From positions 1 through 64,000 of IMG/VR virus record IMGVR_UViG_3300021180_000006: a DNA stretch of 64,000 nt; one strand, given 5' to 3'. Both the position numbers and the translations under genes were made by a program. How positions within the stretch are numbered: position 1 is the stretch's first letter; each line of letters begins with the position of its first letter. The notes under the pieces were generated by a model that had not been told where the DNA came from, searched no databases, and worked only from the letters and a program-made list of their open reading frames with translations. The DNA comes from a virus. Of this stretch, positions 31,061 through 39,466 are shown one piece after another.

Positions 31061-31293
31061 CGAATTCAGGGATCGCCCCGGCCCACGTGAAACGCGAACG
31101 CGATGCGCGCGGGCTGGAGAATGACACGATCTACCTCACGGAATTCTGGGCAGGCGTCAACCACGACGGGTCGGTCACGATTTGCCGCCAGCGCGAAGGG
31201 GAATCGCACACGGAGCTCATCCACATTCCCCGCCGGGCCTTCGCCAGGATCGTCGAGTGGTATCACAAGCCGCAATCTCGCGCGGAGGACTGA
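31057..31293 (+). CDS. hypothetical protein (78 aa)
   Basis: 4-base overlap upstream. Short alpha/beta protein (NDTIYLTEFWAGVNHDGSVT...). No family recognised. Confidence 0.65.
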   Translation: MTNSGIAPAHVKRERDARGLENDTIYLTEFWAGVNHDGSVTICRQREGESHTELIHIPRRAFARIVEWYHKPQSRAED

Positions 31294-31647
31294 ATGCTCT
31301 ACCGCGAACAGCTCGACTCCCTGCCCTGCGCCCACTGCGGCGAGGTCCATCCCGGTCCGCGCTATCTCCATGCCCAGTGCCATCCCCAAGCCGGCGTCCG
31401 CGTCGTCCTGGTCATGCACAATCAGCGCGCCCGAATCGAGTGCGCCCAGTGCGGACGGGGCGTGGCCGAGATCGGCGTGTCTTTTGCAGGCGCGACGGTG
31501 GCCGTGCTGCCGCAATGTCATCGGCGCTCGCCCCATGAAGCGCGCTACGAGGACGGGACACTGCACGTCGTCTGCCACGTCTGCAAAAGCGAACTGGCCA
31601 AGTTGCCGGTAAGGTCGATTCGGACGCGGGCGCTGGAGGAAACGTGA
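31294..31647 (+). CDS. multi-zinc-knuckle hypothetical protein (117 aa)
   Basis: Starts on the base following the previous stop. CAHCGEVHPG, IECAQCGRGVAE and VVCHVCKSELAKL give three CxxC knuckles; with other Cys/His residues two zinc sites are possible. May bind nucleic acid. Confidence 0.7.
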   Translation: MLYREQLDSLPCAHCGEVHPGPRYLHAQCHPQAGVRVVLVMHNQRARIECAQCGRGVAEIGVSFAGATVAVLPQCHRRSPHEARYEDGTLHVVCHVCKSELAKLPVRSIRTRALEET

Positions 31648-31871
31648 ACGAGAAGAAATACATCGCGATCGTCATCGGCCTGCGCGTGGAGATCACCAAG
31701 GCGCTGCCGCGCAGGACGAAGAAGCGGTTGACGCGATCGCAGAAGTTCCTGTTGTCGGCCGCCGGGCGGGGCGCGGGCTGCGAGCTGGACGTTTCCCACA
31801 TGGCGGACCTGGCGACGTGTCTGGAGCAGATCGAATCCATCATCCGCCGGGCGCGGGCGACCGTTCGATGA
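31644..31871 (+). CDS. small basic hypothetical protein (75 aa)
   Basis: Overlaps upstream by 4 bases and downstream by 4. IVIGLRVEITKALPRRTKKR followed by a helical second half ending IESIIRRARATVR. No family recognised. Confidence 0.6.
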   Translation: MNEKKYIAIVIGLRVEITKALPRRTKKRLTRSQKFLLSAAGRGAGCELDVSHMADLATCLEQIESIIRRARATVR

Positions 31872-32188
31872 CGCCGAAGTATCCCATCCCGCTCGATGAA
31901 GCGCTGCGCCGGCTGGCCGATGGCGATCCCGTGGAATGCATGTTTCAGCCCCATGTCGGCAACGTCAACGAGATTCGGCGCTGCACCCGCCAATTGGCGA
32001 TCCGCACGCTCTCCCGCTGGCGATGGATCGAGGAATCCGGGCCGGAGGCGCAGGCGATGGACTTCGGGATTCACGTCACCGGTTACTTTGAAGTGTTCGG
32101 AGCCGGATTGCTCTTTTTCAAAACGAAACCGGAACGCCGCGTGAGCGAAGCGCGATTACGGGCGCGGGAAGCGGCGGAGGAATCCTGA
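31868..32188 (+). CDS. hypothetical protein (106 aa)
   Basis: Last gene of the rightward block; ATG 31868 coupled upstream. LDEALRRLADGDPVECMFQP, WRWIEESGPEAQAMDFGIHV suggest a small alpha/beta fold. Followed by the convergent terminator region. Confidence 0.65.
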   Translation: MTPKYPIPLDEALRRLADGDPVECMFQPHVGNVNEIRRCTRQLAIRTLSRWRWIEESGPEAQAMDFGIHVTGYFEVFGAGLLFFKTKPERRVSEARLRAREAAEES

Positions 32189-32195
32189 ATGCATG

Positions 32196-32225
32196 AAAAA
32201 ACCGGAGCGCCACAAAGCGCCCCGG
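32196..32225 (-). terminator. terminator between convergent blocks (leftward reading)
   Basis: Minus strand: CCGGGGCGC, loop TTTGTG, GCGCTCCGG (one mismatch) followed by TTTTTT: a typical Rho-independent terminator for the leftward late operon. A second hairpin (CCCCGA/TCGGGG core at about 32245-32260) lies between it and the last leftward gene. Read rightward the stem is followed by a weaker CGTCTTT, so it may work in both directions. Confidence 0.85.
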
Positions 32226-32280
32226 CGTCTTTCAGGAAACCCCCAACCCCGAATCGGGGGCTGGGAGATGGGATTGTATC

Positions 32281-33549
32281 TCAGGCTGTGGGCTCGGCCA
32301 CCAGAAACGTCCCCCGCTCGATCCACGAATAACCCTCCCCCAGGGCCGTCTGGAGTTGTTCCAGGGTCGGCCAGTCGCCGGCATCGTGATGCACGTGGAA
32401 CTTGCGTCCCTCCCAGCGCTCAGGGAAGTAAATATCGGAGTTGGTCACGATCACCCGCGCCCCCGTTTCGCGCAGGGCGGCCAGCTCCTCCAGCACCGGA
32501 CAGGCCGGCAAGCCGTTCTGAGCCCGGTCGAAATTGGCGTCCAGCAGCACCGTCAGCGCCGTCGGACCCATCGGCGACCCCTCCGGCCCCCGCGGAAAGA
32601 GAAACTTGCGGCTGTCTTGAGACAGGATCACCGCCGCGACGCCAAAAATATTCGCGGCCTCTTGGGCGAGCTTGCCGTCCTGCTCGATCCCTATGACCTC
32701 TTTGAATCCCGCCAGCAATGCCGTCTTGAGGTTGCGCCCTTTGCCGCAGCCGGTTTCGATGAAGGTGTCGGCCAGGAGGGATGAAAGCTCGCGGTCGAAG
32801 CGCAGGCGCGCATCTACACTGCGCCATTTGCCCCCTTTGGACCAGTCGATTTCCGCCCAGCCGTCCTCGCCCTCGAACAGCGGGATGCCTACATCGCGGG
32901 CGAACTGCGCCGCCGATTTGCGGTTGTGCAGCGAGATGGGATGCTTGCGGTGCGTCTCCCACCAGGCCGGGCCGTGATCCTCGTGGTAGACCAGGCGGCG
33001 TGAGATGCCGCCGCGATCGGGGGCGTGACTGTCGCGCTCGATCAGCTTGGTCAGACAGGCGTCGAAGGCTTCGGCGGCGATCAGGAAATCCGGCACCTCG
33101 CGATGGACTCTGCGCCACCAGTGCGGCCGGAAGGCGATCAAGTCCGTGCCTGCGGTCGGATCGTCGAAAGCGAACACATAGGACGGGGGGACGTTGCTGG
33201 CGTCGACGACGTTGATCCGCCCGGAATAACAGGCGTCGTTCTTGCCCTCCGCCATCGTCTGGCGCACCGCTTCGTAGGCGTCGGGAACCAGGCAGGCGTC
33301 GCAGTTGGTCCAGACAACGATCGTTTCCTCGGGTTCGCCCCAGCAGCCATAATCGAAGATGTCTTTCAGGTAGGGAACGCGGCGGGCATCGTCGCCGAAG
33401 GCGCGCCGTGGCGCGATCGGCTTGAGCGTCACCCGTTCTTCGTTGCCCCAGGTCTTGACCGCGTTGTCGTTGCGGCGCCGCTCATCGTCGCTCTTGGGGG
33501 AGTGCTCATGGAAGATGTGAACGATTCGTTCCACGGCTATTCGTTCCAT
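32281..33549 (-). CDS. glycosyltransferase-like + SAM methyltransferase fusion (422 aa)
   Basis: ATG 33549. The first half (RIVHIFHEHSPKSDDERRRN, ETIVVWTNCDACLVPDAYEA, TDLIAFRPHWWRRVHREVPD, RRLVYHEDHGPAWW) looks like a GT-A type sugar transferase with an acidic TNCDACL motif at the nucleotide-sugar position. The second half (about 270-422: FIETGCGKGRNLKTALLAGF, VIGIEQDGKLAQEA, LTVLLDAN, RVIVTNSDIYFP) has the glycine-rich SAM site and downstream strands of a class I methyltransferase. A two-activity enzyme that adds and caps a sugar is a reasonable inference. Last gene of the late block. Confidence 0.65.
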   Translation of the reverse strand: MERIAVERIVHIFHEHSPKSDDERRRNDNAVKTWGNEERVTLKPIAPRRAFGDDARRVPYLKDIFDYGCWGEPEETIVVWTNCDACLVPDAYEAVRQTMAEGKNDACYSGRINVVDASNVPPSYVFAFDDPTAGTDLIAFRPHWWRRVHREVPDFLIAAEAFDACLTKLIERDSHAPDRGGISRRLVYHEDHGPAWWETHRKHPISLHNRKSAAQFARDVGIPLFEGEDGWAEIDWSKGGKWRSVDARLRFDRELSSLLADTFIETGCGKGRNLKTALLAGFKEVIGIEQDGKLAQEAANIFGVAAVILSQDSRKFLFPRGPEGSPMGPTALTVLLDANFDRAQNGLPACPVLEELAALRETGARVIVTNSDIYFPERWEGRKFHVHHDAGDWPTLEQLQTALGEGYSWIERGTFLVAEPTA

Positions 33550-34820
33550 ACATCGACCCCGTACTGCTGGCGCAACAACTCGATCGCCCGCTCGCCGTGG
33601 AAGCCGAAGGTCAGCCGGCGATCCTCCGGCCAGGGGTGCGGCGGCGGCTGATGACACTCGAAGCTGAACCGCGCCGCCACCGTCACCGGGGCAAAGCGAA
33701 TTCCCGCCGCCTCCATCGTGGTACGGCAGAACACGCAACTGAACCAGTCCTCGCAGTGCTCAGCCGGCGGGACCGGCGTGTCGGGATGCTCCATGCGCCC
33801 GTAGCCGAGTTTCGCTGTCTCCTGAAGGAACCTGCGGCTGCGCAGGGAGAAGCCGCCGTTACCGACGATCCATTGATCCTGCCAGTGCCACGGACTGCCG
33901 ACGTAATCGTAGTCGAGGAACGCCCGGCTCCAGGTCGAGGGATTCCGCGCGAAGCCGTCGCTCTGCACGATCAGGCAGTGCGGCGCGTCGATGAAGCGGT
34001 GCAGCTCCTCGAGAACGAAGCGGGAATAGTCGTAGACGCTGGCGAACGGCTCGATCTTCACATAGGCGGCATCGACGGGCAGCGCCTTCGGGCGCCGCGG
34101 GGCAAGGAACATCACCTTATCGACCTGGCAGTGCCGCAGGGTGCGATTGACCGCGGCGCAGCCCTGCTCGGGATGATTGGTGTCGATGCAAACCAGCGTG
34201 ACCCCGCTCAGGTCGGCCTTGGGGCTGTCCCATCCGCCGGGCCGCAGTTCATCGGGATCGCGCAGGATTCCCGCCGGCCGCTCGCCCAAATCGACCCCCA
34301 GCGTCAAGAGGGCGCGGCGCAGGCTGGAATAGTCGTAGATGATCTGCTCGTAGGTGAGCAGGAGCCAGGGTAGGGGAGGAGGGGGAGAAGGGGAGAGGGG
34401 ACGAGGGGAGGATGGGGACTCGACAAATTCGCTGATTCGGCGCAGGGCCGAGGCGAGGTTGGCCAGTCCCTCCGATTTGTCCTGAACGTACTGGCGGCGC
34501 AACTGCGACTGCACCGTCGATTCGCCTGACCGCAGAAGCACCAATAGCGCGACGGCGTATCCCGCCGCTTCCAGCTCGCCACGCAGCACGGGTAAATCCG
34601 GCCAGCCGCGCTGGTCGCCCACGCCGTAGGGCAGGCTGCGCTTAACGACGATCTGCCGGCCCATCTCCGAGAGCGGAACATCATGGCGCGGGTCGCCGGT
34701 GTTCCACGACTGCCAGCCAGCCGCTTCCAGGAGACGGTTCAAGAGCGTCGAGCCGCTGCCCTCGGGACAGACGATCAGCAGTGCCCGTTTAGTTGCGCCC
34801 GCAAAATGTTCTGTATCCAT
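33537..34820 (-). CDS. sulfotransferase-like + DUF5672 (sugar-transferase-like) fusion (427 aa)
   Basis: N-terminal part LLIVCPEGSGSTLLNRLLEA resembles the PAPS-binding P-loop of sulfotransferases, with RSGESTVQSQLRRQYV after it. Middle: an in-frame G-rich repeat gives SPSSPRPLSPSPPPPLP, a Pro/Ser linker. The C-terminal part (LVCIDTNHPEQGCAAVNRTL, DAPHCLIVQSDGFARNPSTW, YDYVGSPWHWQDQWIVGNGG, FSLRSRRFLQETAK) matches DUF5672, a glycosyltransferase-like domain common in capsule and phage loci. It overlaps both neighbours slightly. Probably forms or modifies surface glycans. Confidence 0.7.
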   Translation of the reverse strand: MDTEHFAGATKRALLIVCPEGSGSTLLNRLLEAAGWQSWNTGDPRHDVPLSEMGRQIVVKRSLPYGVGDQRGWPDLPVLRGELEAAGYAVALLVLLRSGESTVQSQLRRQYVQDKSEGLANLASALRRISEFVESPSSPRPLSPSPPPPLPWLLLTYEQIIYDYSSLRRALLTLGVDLGERPAGILRDPDELRPGGWDSPKADLSGVTLVCIDTNHPEQGCAAVNRTLRHCQVDKVMFLAPRRPKALPVDAAYVKIEPFASVYDYSRFVLEELHRFIDAPHCLIVQSDGFARNPSTWSRAFLDYDYVGSPWHWQDQWIVGNGGFSLRSRRFLQETAKLGYGRMEHPDTPVPPAEHCEDWFSCVFCRTTMEAAGIRFAPVTVAARFSFECHQPPPHPWPEDRRLTFGFHGERAIELLRQQYGVDVWNE

Positions 34821-35848
34821 GCGAATCCGCCGGGTTGGGCGGCTTCCTCGTAGGTCAGTCTCTCGATCCAGTGCGGGTATCTTCGCGAGGCGCGGAGCGG
34901 GTCATCCAGCACCAGCGCGATGGTGGGGACCTGCGTCACCCGGCCCAGGTGCAGGATGCCGTTGTCGCTGGCGACCAGAACCCCCCCAGACTCCGTCGCG
35001 CGCTCGAACAAACCCAGCAGATCATACATCCGCGGGGCCCGGAACGAGCCCAGGTCGAGCCACAGCAGCGCGGGGAACTGTTTCTGGAGAAAGGCAAATA
35101 GGGCCTCACCGCGGGCGAATCCGGCGGGCCGGCCGGCGCTGCGGAAGTGGGTGCAATTGAACAGGGCCAGGGGAAGGGGAGACGCGGGGGCGTATTTTTC
35201 CACGATCTGCCGCTCCTCGGGATCGCGGCATTCGTGTACGTCCAGCGGCAAGGTGTCGATGAACGACAGCGGGCAGCCGGTCCGGTCCCATTGCACGGTG
35301 ATGAAATCGCGCAGGTCGCGGCGGTCCCAGGCGTTGGTGGTGATCCGCACCTCGTCGAAGCGGCCGAACTCGCCCTCGACGGCGCGGTGGAAAAGCGGCA
35401 TCGGGCCGCCGGTCCAGTCGCAGACGACTTGCTTCATCCACGCGAAGCGCTCGCACATCTGCACATAAGGCTCATCCACCAGCAGCGTGATGCGGCGGTG
35501 GGCCTGTTCGGTGAGCCAGCGAAATGCGGGGATCAGCGTCAGCAGGTCGCCGGCCCGCCCGGGCTGGAGAATCGCAGTCTTGACCGTGGCAACCTCTTCG
35601 CCGCAGCAGCCTTTGCTCCCCGGTGGAGATGGGGCAGGCGGCGCCGGCCAGCTCCAGGAATCTTCGCCGGTGTCCTCGAGCGCTCGGGCGGCCGCGTCGT
35701 ATTTGCCCTTGGGGCATTGGCCGCTTTGGGCGTGGATCGTCAGATCGATGCCATCGACCGTGCAGGCGCAGGCTCCGAAGCAGGGGCGCTGGGCGAATGG
35801 GCAGGTGTGGCAGAGGGACAGGCGATCGTCTTCGGTCTGGGACTTCAT
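34775..35848 (-). CDS. glycosyltransferase family 9-like protein with N-terminal Cys cluster (357 aa)
   Basis: N-terminal 50 residues carry CHTCPFAQRPCFGACACTVD and GQCPKGKYD: seven cysteines, probably a metal site, a module seen beside phage sugar-transferase genes. After a Pro-rich linker the GT9 (heptosyltransferase) pattern follows: VKTAILQPGRAGDLLTLIPA, FRWLTEQAHRRITLLVDEPY, and near the end GGVLVASDNGILHLGRVTQV, PTIALVLDDPLRASR. GT9 enzymes transfer heptose or similar to lipopolysaccharide. Overlap with the following gene is 46 bases. Confidence 0.75.
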   Translation of the reverse strand: MKSQTEDDRLSLCHTCPFAQRPCFGACACTVDGIDLTIHAQSGQCPKGKYDAAARALEDTGEDSWSWPAPPAPSPPGSKGCCGEEVATVKTAILQPGRAGDLLTLIPAFRWLTEQAHRRITLLVDEPYVQMCERFAWMKQVVCDWTGGPMPLFHRAVEGEFGRFDEVRITTNAWDRRDLRDFITVQWDRTGCPLSFIDTLPLDVHECRDPEERQIVEKYAPASPLPLALFNCTHFRSAGRPAGFARGEALFAFLQKQFPALLWLDLGSFRAPRMYDLLGLFERATESGGVLVASDNGILHLGRVTQVPTIALVLDDPLRASRRYPHWIERLTYEEAAQPGGFAWIQNILRAQLNGHC

Positions 35849-35854
35849 CGCGTA

Positions 35855-36646
35855 CTAGGCGTCCGTCACCACGAATTTACCGCCGAAGAAGCCGCCGGGC
35901 GGAATCGAGAAGCCGCCAAAACCGCCGAAGTTGTCGTTGGGTCCGGTCGGCGGATTATTGGAGACAGCGACGATCGAACCGCCGCAGGGCAGGGGAGGCC
36001 CCAAGGTCATGTAAGGAATGAACGGGGCACCGCTGCCGCCGTAATCTTCGCCAGCGACGATCGCGCCCTGACCGTTGCCGTTGAGCACAGGAGGAATCCC
36101 AATGAGCGGCGCGGCCGGGTTGGTCAGATAGACGATCAGACCGGTGAATCCATCAAAGTCGGGCGATGGCGGAACGATCACCAGCTCAAAGTGGAGCACT
36201 GAGCAGTGGAACTGGAGCACGCCGGAGCATCCGAGCCCGACCCATTGGTCCGATGAAGCCGGGATGTCCAAACCGTAGTAACAAGCGACGGTGGTGCCGA
36301 AGCTGCGATATTGTGCCCGCAGGGTGAGCGTGAAGGTGCCGTTGACGGGTACGGAATTGAAGCGGTAGGAGAAAAGACCGCCGAAGACCGTCCAGCAGGT
36401 TCCCAAGGCTGCGGCAATGTTGACATTGCTGATGGTCAGCGTCTTGGTTGTCTTGTAGCTCCCGGTGCTGCCCGAGCCGCCGATCGAGGGACAGTTGCAA
36501 CAGCAGGGGCACGGTGAGTTGGACGGCGGCAGCGGGCCGGGCGTGAAGGGATAATCGCCCAGCCCCGGATTGCCAGGCACCGTCGCGCCCAGATAGAGCG
36601 CGCCTTTGCTGCCGAACAACCAGCCATCTGCGCCGAACAGGGCCAT
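35855..36646 (-). CDS. virion structural protein candidate (263 aa)
   Basis: Starts MALFGADGWLFGSKGALYLG. Rich in Gly, Pro, Ser, Thr and short hydrophobic strands with few charges, and a Cys cluster PCPCCCNCPS near residue 50: typical of tail fibre or decoration proteins. Ends FGGKFVVTDA. Located between tail genes and the sugar-modifying genes. No specific family recognised. Confidence 0.65.
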   Translation of the reverse strand: MALFGADGWLFGSKGALYLGATVPGNPGLGDYPFTPGPLPPSNSPCPCCCNCPSIGGSGSTGSYKTTKTLTISNVNIAAALGTCWTVFGGLFSYRFNSVPVNGTFTLTLRAQYRSFGTTVACYYGLDIPASSDQWVGLGCSGVLQFHCSVLHFELVIVPPSPDFDGFTGLIVYLTNPAAPLIGIPPVLNGNGQGAIVAGEDYGGSGAPFIPYMTLGPPLPCGGSIVAVSNNPPTGPNDNFGGFGGFSIPPGGFFGGKFVVTDA

Positions 36647-36697
36647 GGGAGAGAAGAAGACACGGGGACGGGGAGACGCGGGGACGCGGAGAAGGGA
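36647..36697. repeat. G-rich dispersed repeat
   Basis: Units of ACGGGGACGGGGAGACGC type between two late genes. Same family as 1-80, 50401-50515, 56782-56822 and 59490-59592. Confidence 0.6.
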
Positions 36698-37450
36698 TCA
36701 TGAGGATGGCGGGACGCAGGATCCGACATCAATGACCTCGTTCGTAATCAGCAGGTGGGGTTTGAACATATTGGCTTGGGAATCCGGGTAATACAGCCCG
36801 CGCGTCCCCAGGCCGGCGTCGCTGACATGGCCGGGAAAGCGCCAATCGACCGGCACGTTGTCGGCGATTTTCACCCCGTCAAGCGCCGTGATGGTGTAGG
36901 TGAGGGTGGCCGCCACCGGCGGAAGGCTGGTTCCGCGCGAGCCCATGGGATTGCTCAAGGTCACTGGCACGCCCAGCCAGAGCTGCTGGCTTTCGCAGAT
37001 CACCAGCGGGCGGACGGCGAGCGAGGAGCTGGAGCTGGTCTGCCCCGCCAGGTATCCCCAGACGAAGCGGGTGCCGTTGACGTTGAGATCATGGCCCATG
37101 GGGGCGAAATCGTTCTCGTTGATGTTGGCGATCCAGCAGTCGTCGCTGGTGTTGACGTCCTGAAACAGGTTCTCCAGCTTCATGTCCTGCGCCGGATCGA
37201 TGCCGTTGCCGTTGTTGAGCGTTTGCTGTCGGCCCCCGTAAAATCCCCGTCCGCAGCCGGCGCTGGAGGTGATGCGGGCGACGGTCGGATTGAAGACATC
37301 CGATGAGACCGAGCGCGCTTGCCGCTGTTGCATGATGCGGATGCGCTGTCCGTCGTTGACCACGCCGTCGCCGGAGATGGTCGAGACGGTCTGGCGCAGA
37401 TCGCGCAACCACTGGATATCCGCGGCGGTGAGATAGTAGCGGTCGGGCAT
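36698..37450 (-). CDS. phage tail/virion-associated protein candidate (250 aa)
   Basis: Starts MPDRYYLTAADIQWLRDLRQ. The rest is beta-rich with Asn/Gly/Thr (GCGRGFYGGRQQTLNNGNGI, WIANINENDFAPMGHDLNVN). Fits a minor virion protein. Located between tail genes 38401-39456 and 35855-36646. Confidence 0.65.
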   Translation of the reverse strand: MPDRYYLTAADIQWLRDLRQTVSTISGDGVVNDGQRIRIMQQRQARSVSSDVFNPTVARITSSAGCGRGFYGGRQQTLNNGNGIDPAQDMKLENLFQDVNTSDDCWIANINENDFAPMGHDLNVNGTRFVWGYLAGQTSSSSSLAVRPLVICESQQLWLGVPVTLSNPMGSRGTSLPPVAATLTYTITALDGVKIADNVPVDWRFPGHVSDAGLGTRGLYYPDSQANMFKPHLLITNEVIDVGSCVPPSS

Positions 37451-37483
37451 GGGGCGTTAGAATGTGGCCGTTCGGAGTTTGGA

Positions 37484-37693
37484 ATGAAGAAATGCTCGTT
37501 GCCGGCTTTGGAAACTCCATGCGCGCATTGCGGAGGTAAGGGATGGTATTGGCCGGAGGACCGCGATAAGGCGCTGCGTTGCGAGGCTTGCGGGGGCGCG
37601 GGGTATATTCCTACCGGCGATGGCGAGCGAATCCTTGACTTAATGCGCCATTCAGTCCGGGCATGGGTTGAGGATATCCCCCCGGCCGGTTGA
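37484..37693 (+). CDS. DnaJ-type zinc-finger mini-protein (69 aa), cargo
   Basis: ATG 37484 with GGAG 6 bases upstream, on the strand opposite the late operon. PCAHCGGKGWYWPEDRD and RCEACGGAGYIPTG form the CxxCxGxG pair of a DnaJ-like zinc domain. A lone rightward gene amid leftward tail genes is typical of a moron. Confidence 0.65.
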   Translation: MKKCSLPALETPCAHCGGKGWYWPEDRDKALRCEACGGAGYIPTGDGERILDLMRHSVRAWVEDIPPAG

Positions 37694-37872
37694 CATACTT
37701 CAAGCGATGCGCAGCTTTACGGCGCTGTCTGCCCCGTCGCACGCTCACTTCCGAATACGCGCGATTCCCAAAGGCGCTACTGTGTTTGAAGTATGGGAAC
37801 CATCACACCGGCAGCTTTAACGACCAACGACCCGAGTTTCGCCAAGCGTCGTTGATCGAGCAAAATGGCAAA

Positions 37873-38121
37873 ATGGATCGCCAAAATAAAACTCGTGCCC
37901 TCCCGGCATATACAGAACTTGACGTACTCAGGCGACACGCCGCAAGGGCGGCCGTTGCCGCGGCCGAACTGCTGAAAGATACGGATGGCGAACCGAATCC
38001 GGTGGTTCTTGAGATTGGATCGGAGAGGCTCAAGAGAATCGAAGCGGCGGCGGAAAAACTCCGCGACGAGAGCGTACTTTCCTGGCTTGCCGCAATGAAA
38101 GTGTCCCGTGACGCGGATTGA
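37873..38121 (+). CDS. hypothetical helical protein (82 aa), cargo
   Basis: ATG 37873. YTELDVLRRHAARAAVAAAE and LKRIEAAAEKLRDESVLSWL indicate two long helices. It runs against the late operon and is separated from the upstream mini-protein by about 180 AT-richer bases without a clear gene (37694-37872). Function unknown. Confidence 0.6.
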   Translation: MDRQNKTRALPAYTELDVLRRHAARAAVAAAELLKDTDGEPNPVVLEIGSERLKRIEAAAEKLRDESVLSWLAAMKVSRDAD

Positions 38122-38124
38122 ATC

Positions 38125-38397
38125 TCATTGCTTTTCGTGGGGCGTGAGATGCTCGGTCAACATCGCGTAGTATCCGATCCAAGTCGCGAATAGGTCCAAC
38201 GTCGCGATTGGGTTCCCACGCATGTCCGCCTTCCGCTCTGCCTCAATTTGCTTCGCGCACCGCGCGAGCCTTCGGGCCTCCAAAAGTTCCGTAGCGAGAT
38301 CCCTTACCGCATTATCAACGCCATCGCCGCAGTCTCCCGAAAATCCGACCTTGGCGTATCGTTCCAGGTCTTCGTTATTTATCACGTCGCACATCAC
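38125..38397 (-). CDS. hypothetical protein (90 aa)
   Basis: Two adjacent ATGs. ELLEARRLARCAKQIEAERK is a long helix; similar helical proteins (Ea22/Ead-like) occur in phages. Lies 3 bases after the stop of the tail gene upstream. More AT-rich than the tail genes. Confidence 0.6.
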   Translation of the reverse strand: MMCDVINNEDLERYAKVGFSGDCGDGVDNAVRDLATELLEARRLARCAKQIEAERKADMRGNPIATLDLFATWIGYYAMLTEHLTPHEKQ

Positions 38398-38400
38398 ACA

Positions 38401-39456
38401 TCATAACAGATTCGCATACGGGATCGGCTTCAAGCGCCGCCAGTGTCCGACATAAATCTGGCCGGTAGGGACCGATGGAGCCTGGAGCGTTTCCCAGAAG
38501 AAGTCCGGCCCTTCCACCATCGGCGTCGGATTGGCGACGGGAGTAGCGAGCTGGTGCCCGACCTTGAAGCTGGCGGTATCCAACGGGAGTCCCGTCTTGT
38601 CGAGATAAACGATCGCTTCCGTGACTCTGGTCGGCGGCTGCTCGCCCACGTAATAAAACGGGGCCATCTGCGGGGTGGGGGCCTCTGTGTCGGGCGTCAT
38701 CGATTGTGCGGGCGTCGATGGTTGGAACCAACCGACCGAGCCCTTGTTGATTTCCCGAACGTCCCAGGCATCGCTCAATCCATCCGGTCCGGTAGCGCTG
38801 AACGTGGGTCGGATTTCAAAGGTCCATCTGACTTTCACGAAATACGCCTGTAGCGAGTATTCGCCGATCGGCACGATGTTTTTAACCCGCGCCTGTCCGG
38901 GCTGCACCGCCGCGTTCATCACCTTGCCCTTGATCACGAAGTTGTCTTTATTCATCGTCCCCATCAGCCGGGTTGCCGCCGCCGGATCGTAAAACGGCTG
39001 GTAGCGCGTGTAGACGAGGTTCATCGTCGGCAGATCGGTCTGCGCCGGCGGATCGTAAGGTTGTCCTGCCGCGGTCTGCACCGGCGTACCCTGGATGGTG
39101 TGGCTGAAATCGACGCTCTGAAGCGCCGGCTCCCAAGCCATCATGGGCGGCTGACTCAGAGGATCGGCGCTGGCTGGCGCTTCGCCGCCATCAGGGACGC
39201 CGTATTCAGCGTGAACCCGGTAGACGGAGTAGAGGGATTTGTCGGCGCTGATGCTCAGACAGCGCAGGGTCGAGGAGAGATTGTGGGGTGCGTTGTAATC
39301 CACCGCGAACTGCGCCGAGCAGGCCGCGATCGCGTCCACCTCGTCGACGGCGTAGGCCACGTCGAACTCGCGGTGGGCGGTCCACTTGAGCAGGTCGACG
39401 TTGAAGTTGAGCCGCTGGTTTTCCCAGCGCTCGCTGGCTTGGGCGATGGTGGACAT
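38401..39456 (-). CDS. tail-associated structural protein candidate (351 aa)
   Basis: Directly downstream of the tape measure, the place of distal-tail or baseplate hub genes. N-terminal WENQRLNFNVDLLKWTAHRE, then beta-rich sequence with long Pro/Thr loops. Ends VGHWRRLKPIPYANLL. No specific domain recognised, so the structural role is from position and composition. Confidence 0.6.
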   Translation of the reverse strand: MSTIAQASERWENQRLNFNVDLLKWTAHREFDVAYAVDEVDAIAACSAQFAVDYNAPHNLSSTLRCLSISADKSLYSVYRVHAEYGVPDGGEAPASADPLSQPPMMAWEPALQSVDFSHTIQGTPVQTAAGQPYDPPAQTDLPTMNLVYTRYQPFYDPAAATRLMGTMNKDNFVIKGKVMNAAVQPGQARVKNIVPIGEYSLQAYFVKVRWTFEIRPTFSATGPDGLSDAWDVREINKGSVGWFQPSTPAQSMTPDTEAPTPQMAPFYYVGEQPPTRVTEAIVYLDKTGLPLDTASFKVGHQLATPVANPTPMVEGPDFFWETLQAPSVPTGQIYVGHWRRLKPIPYANLL

Positions 39457-39466
39457 GGGAGTTGAG

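Noticed and set aside
35147-36202. 351-codon rightward open frame
   Set aside because: Antisense to the GT9-like gene; no recognisable domain.
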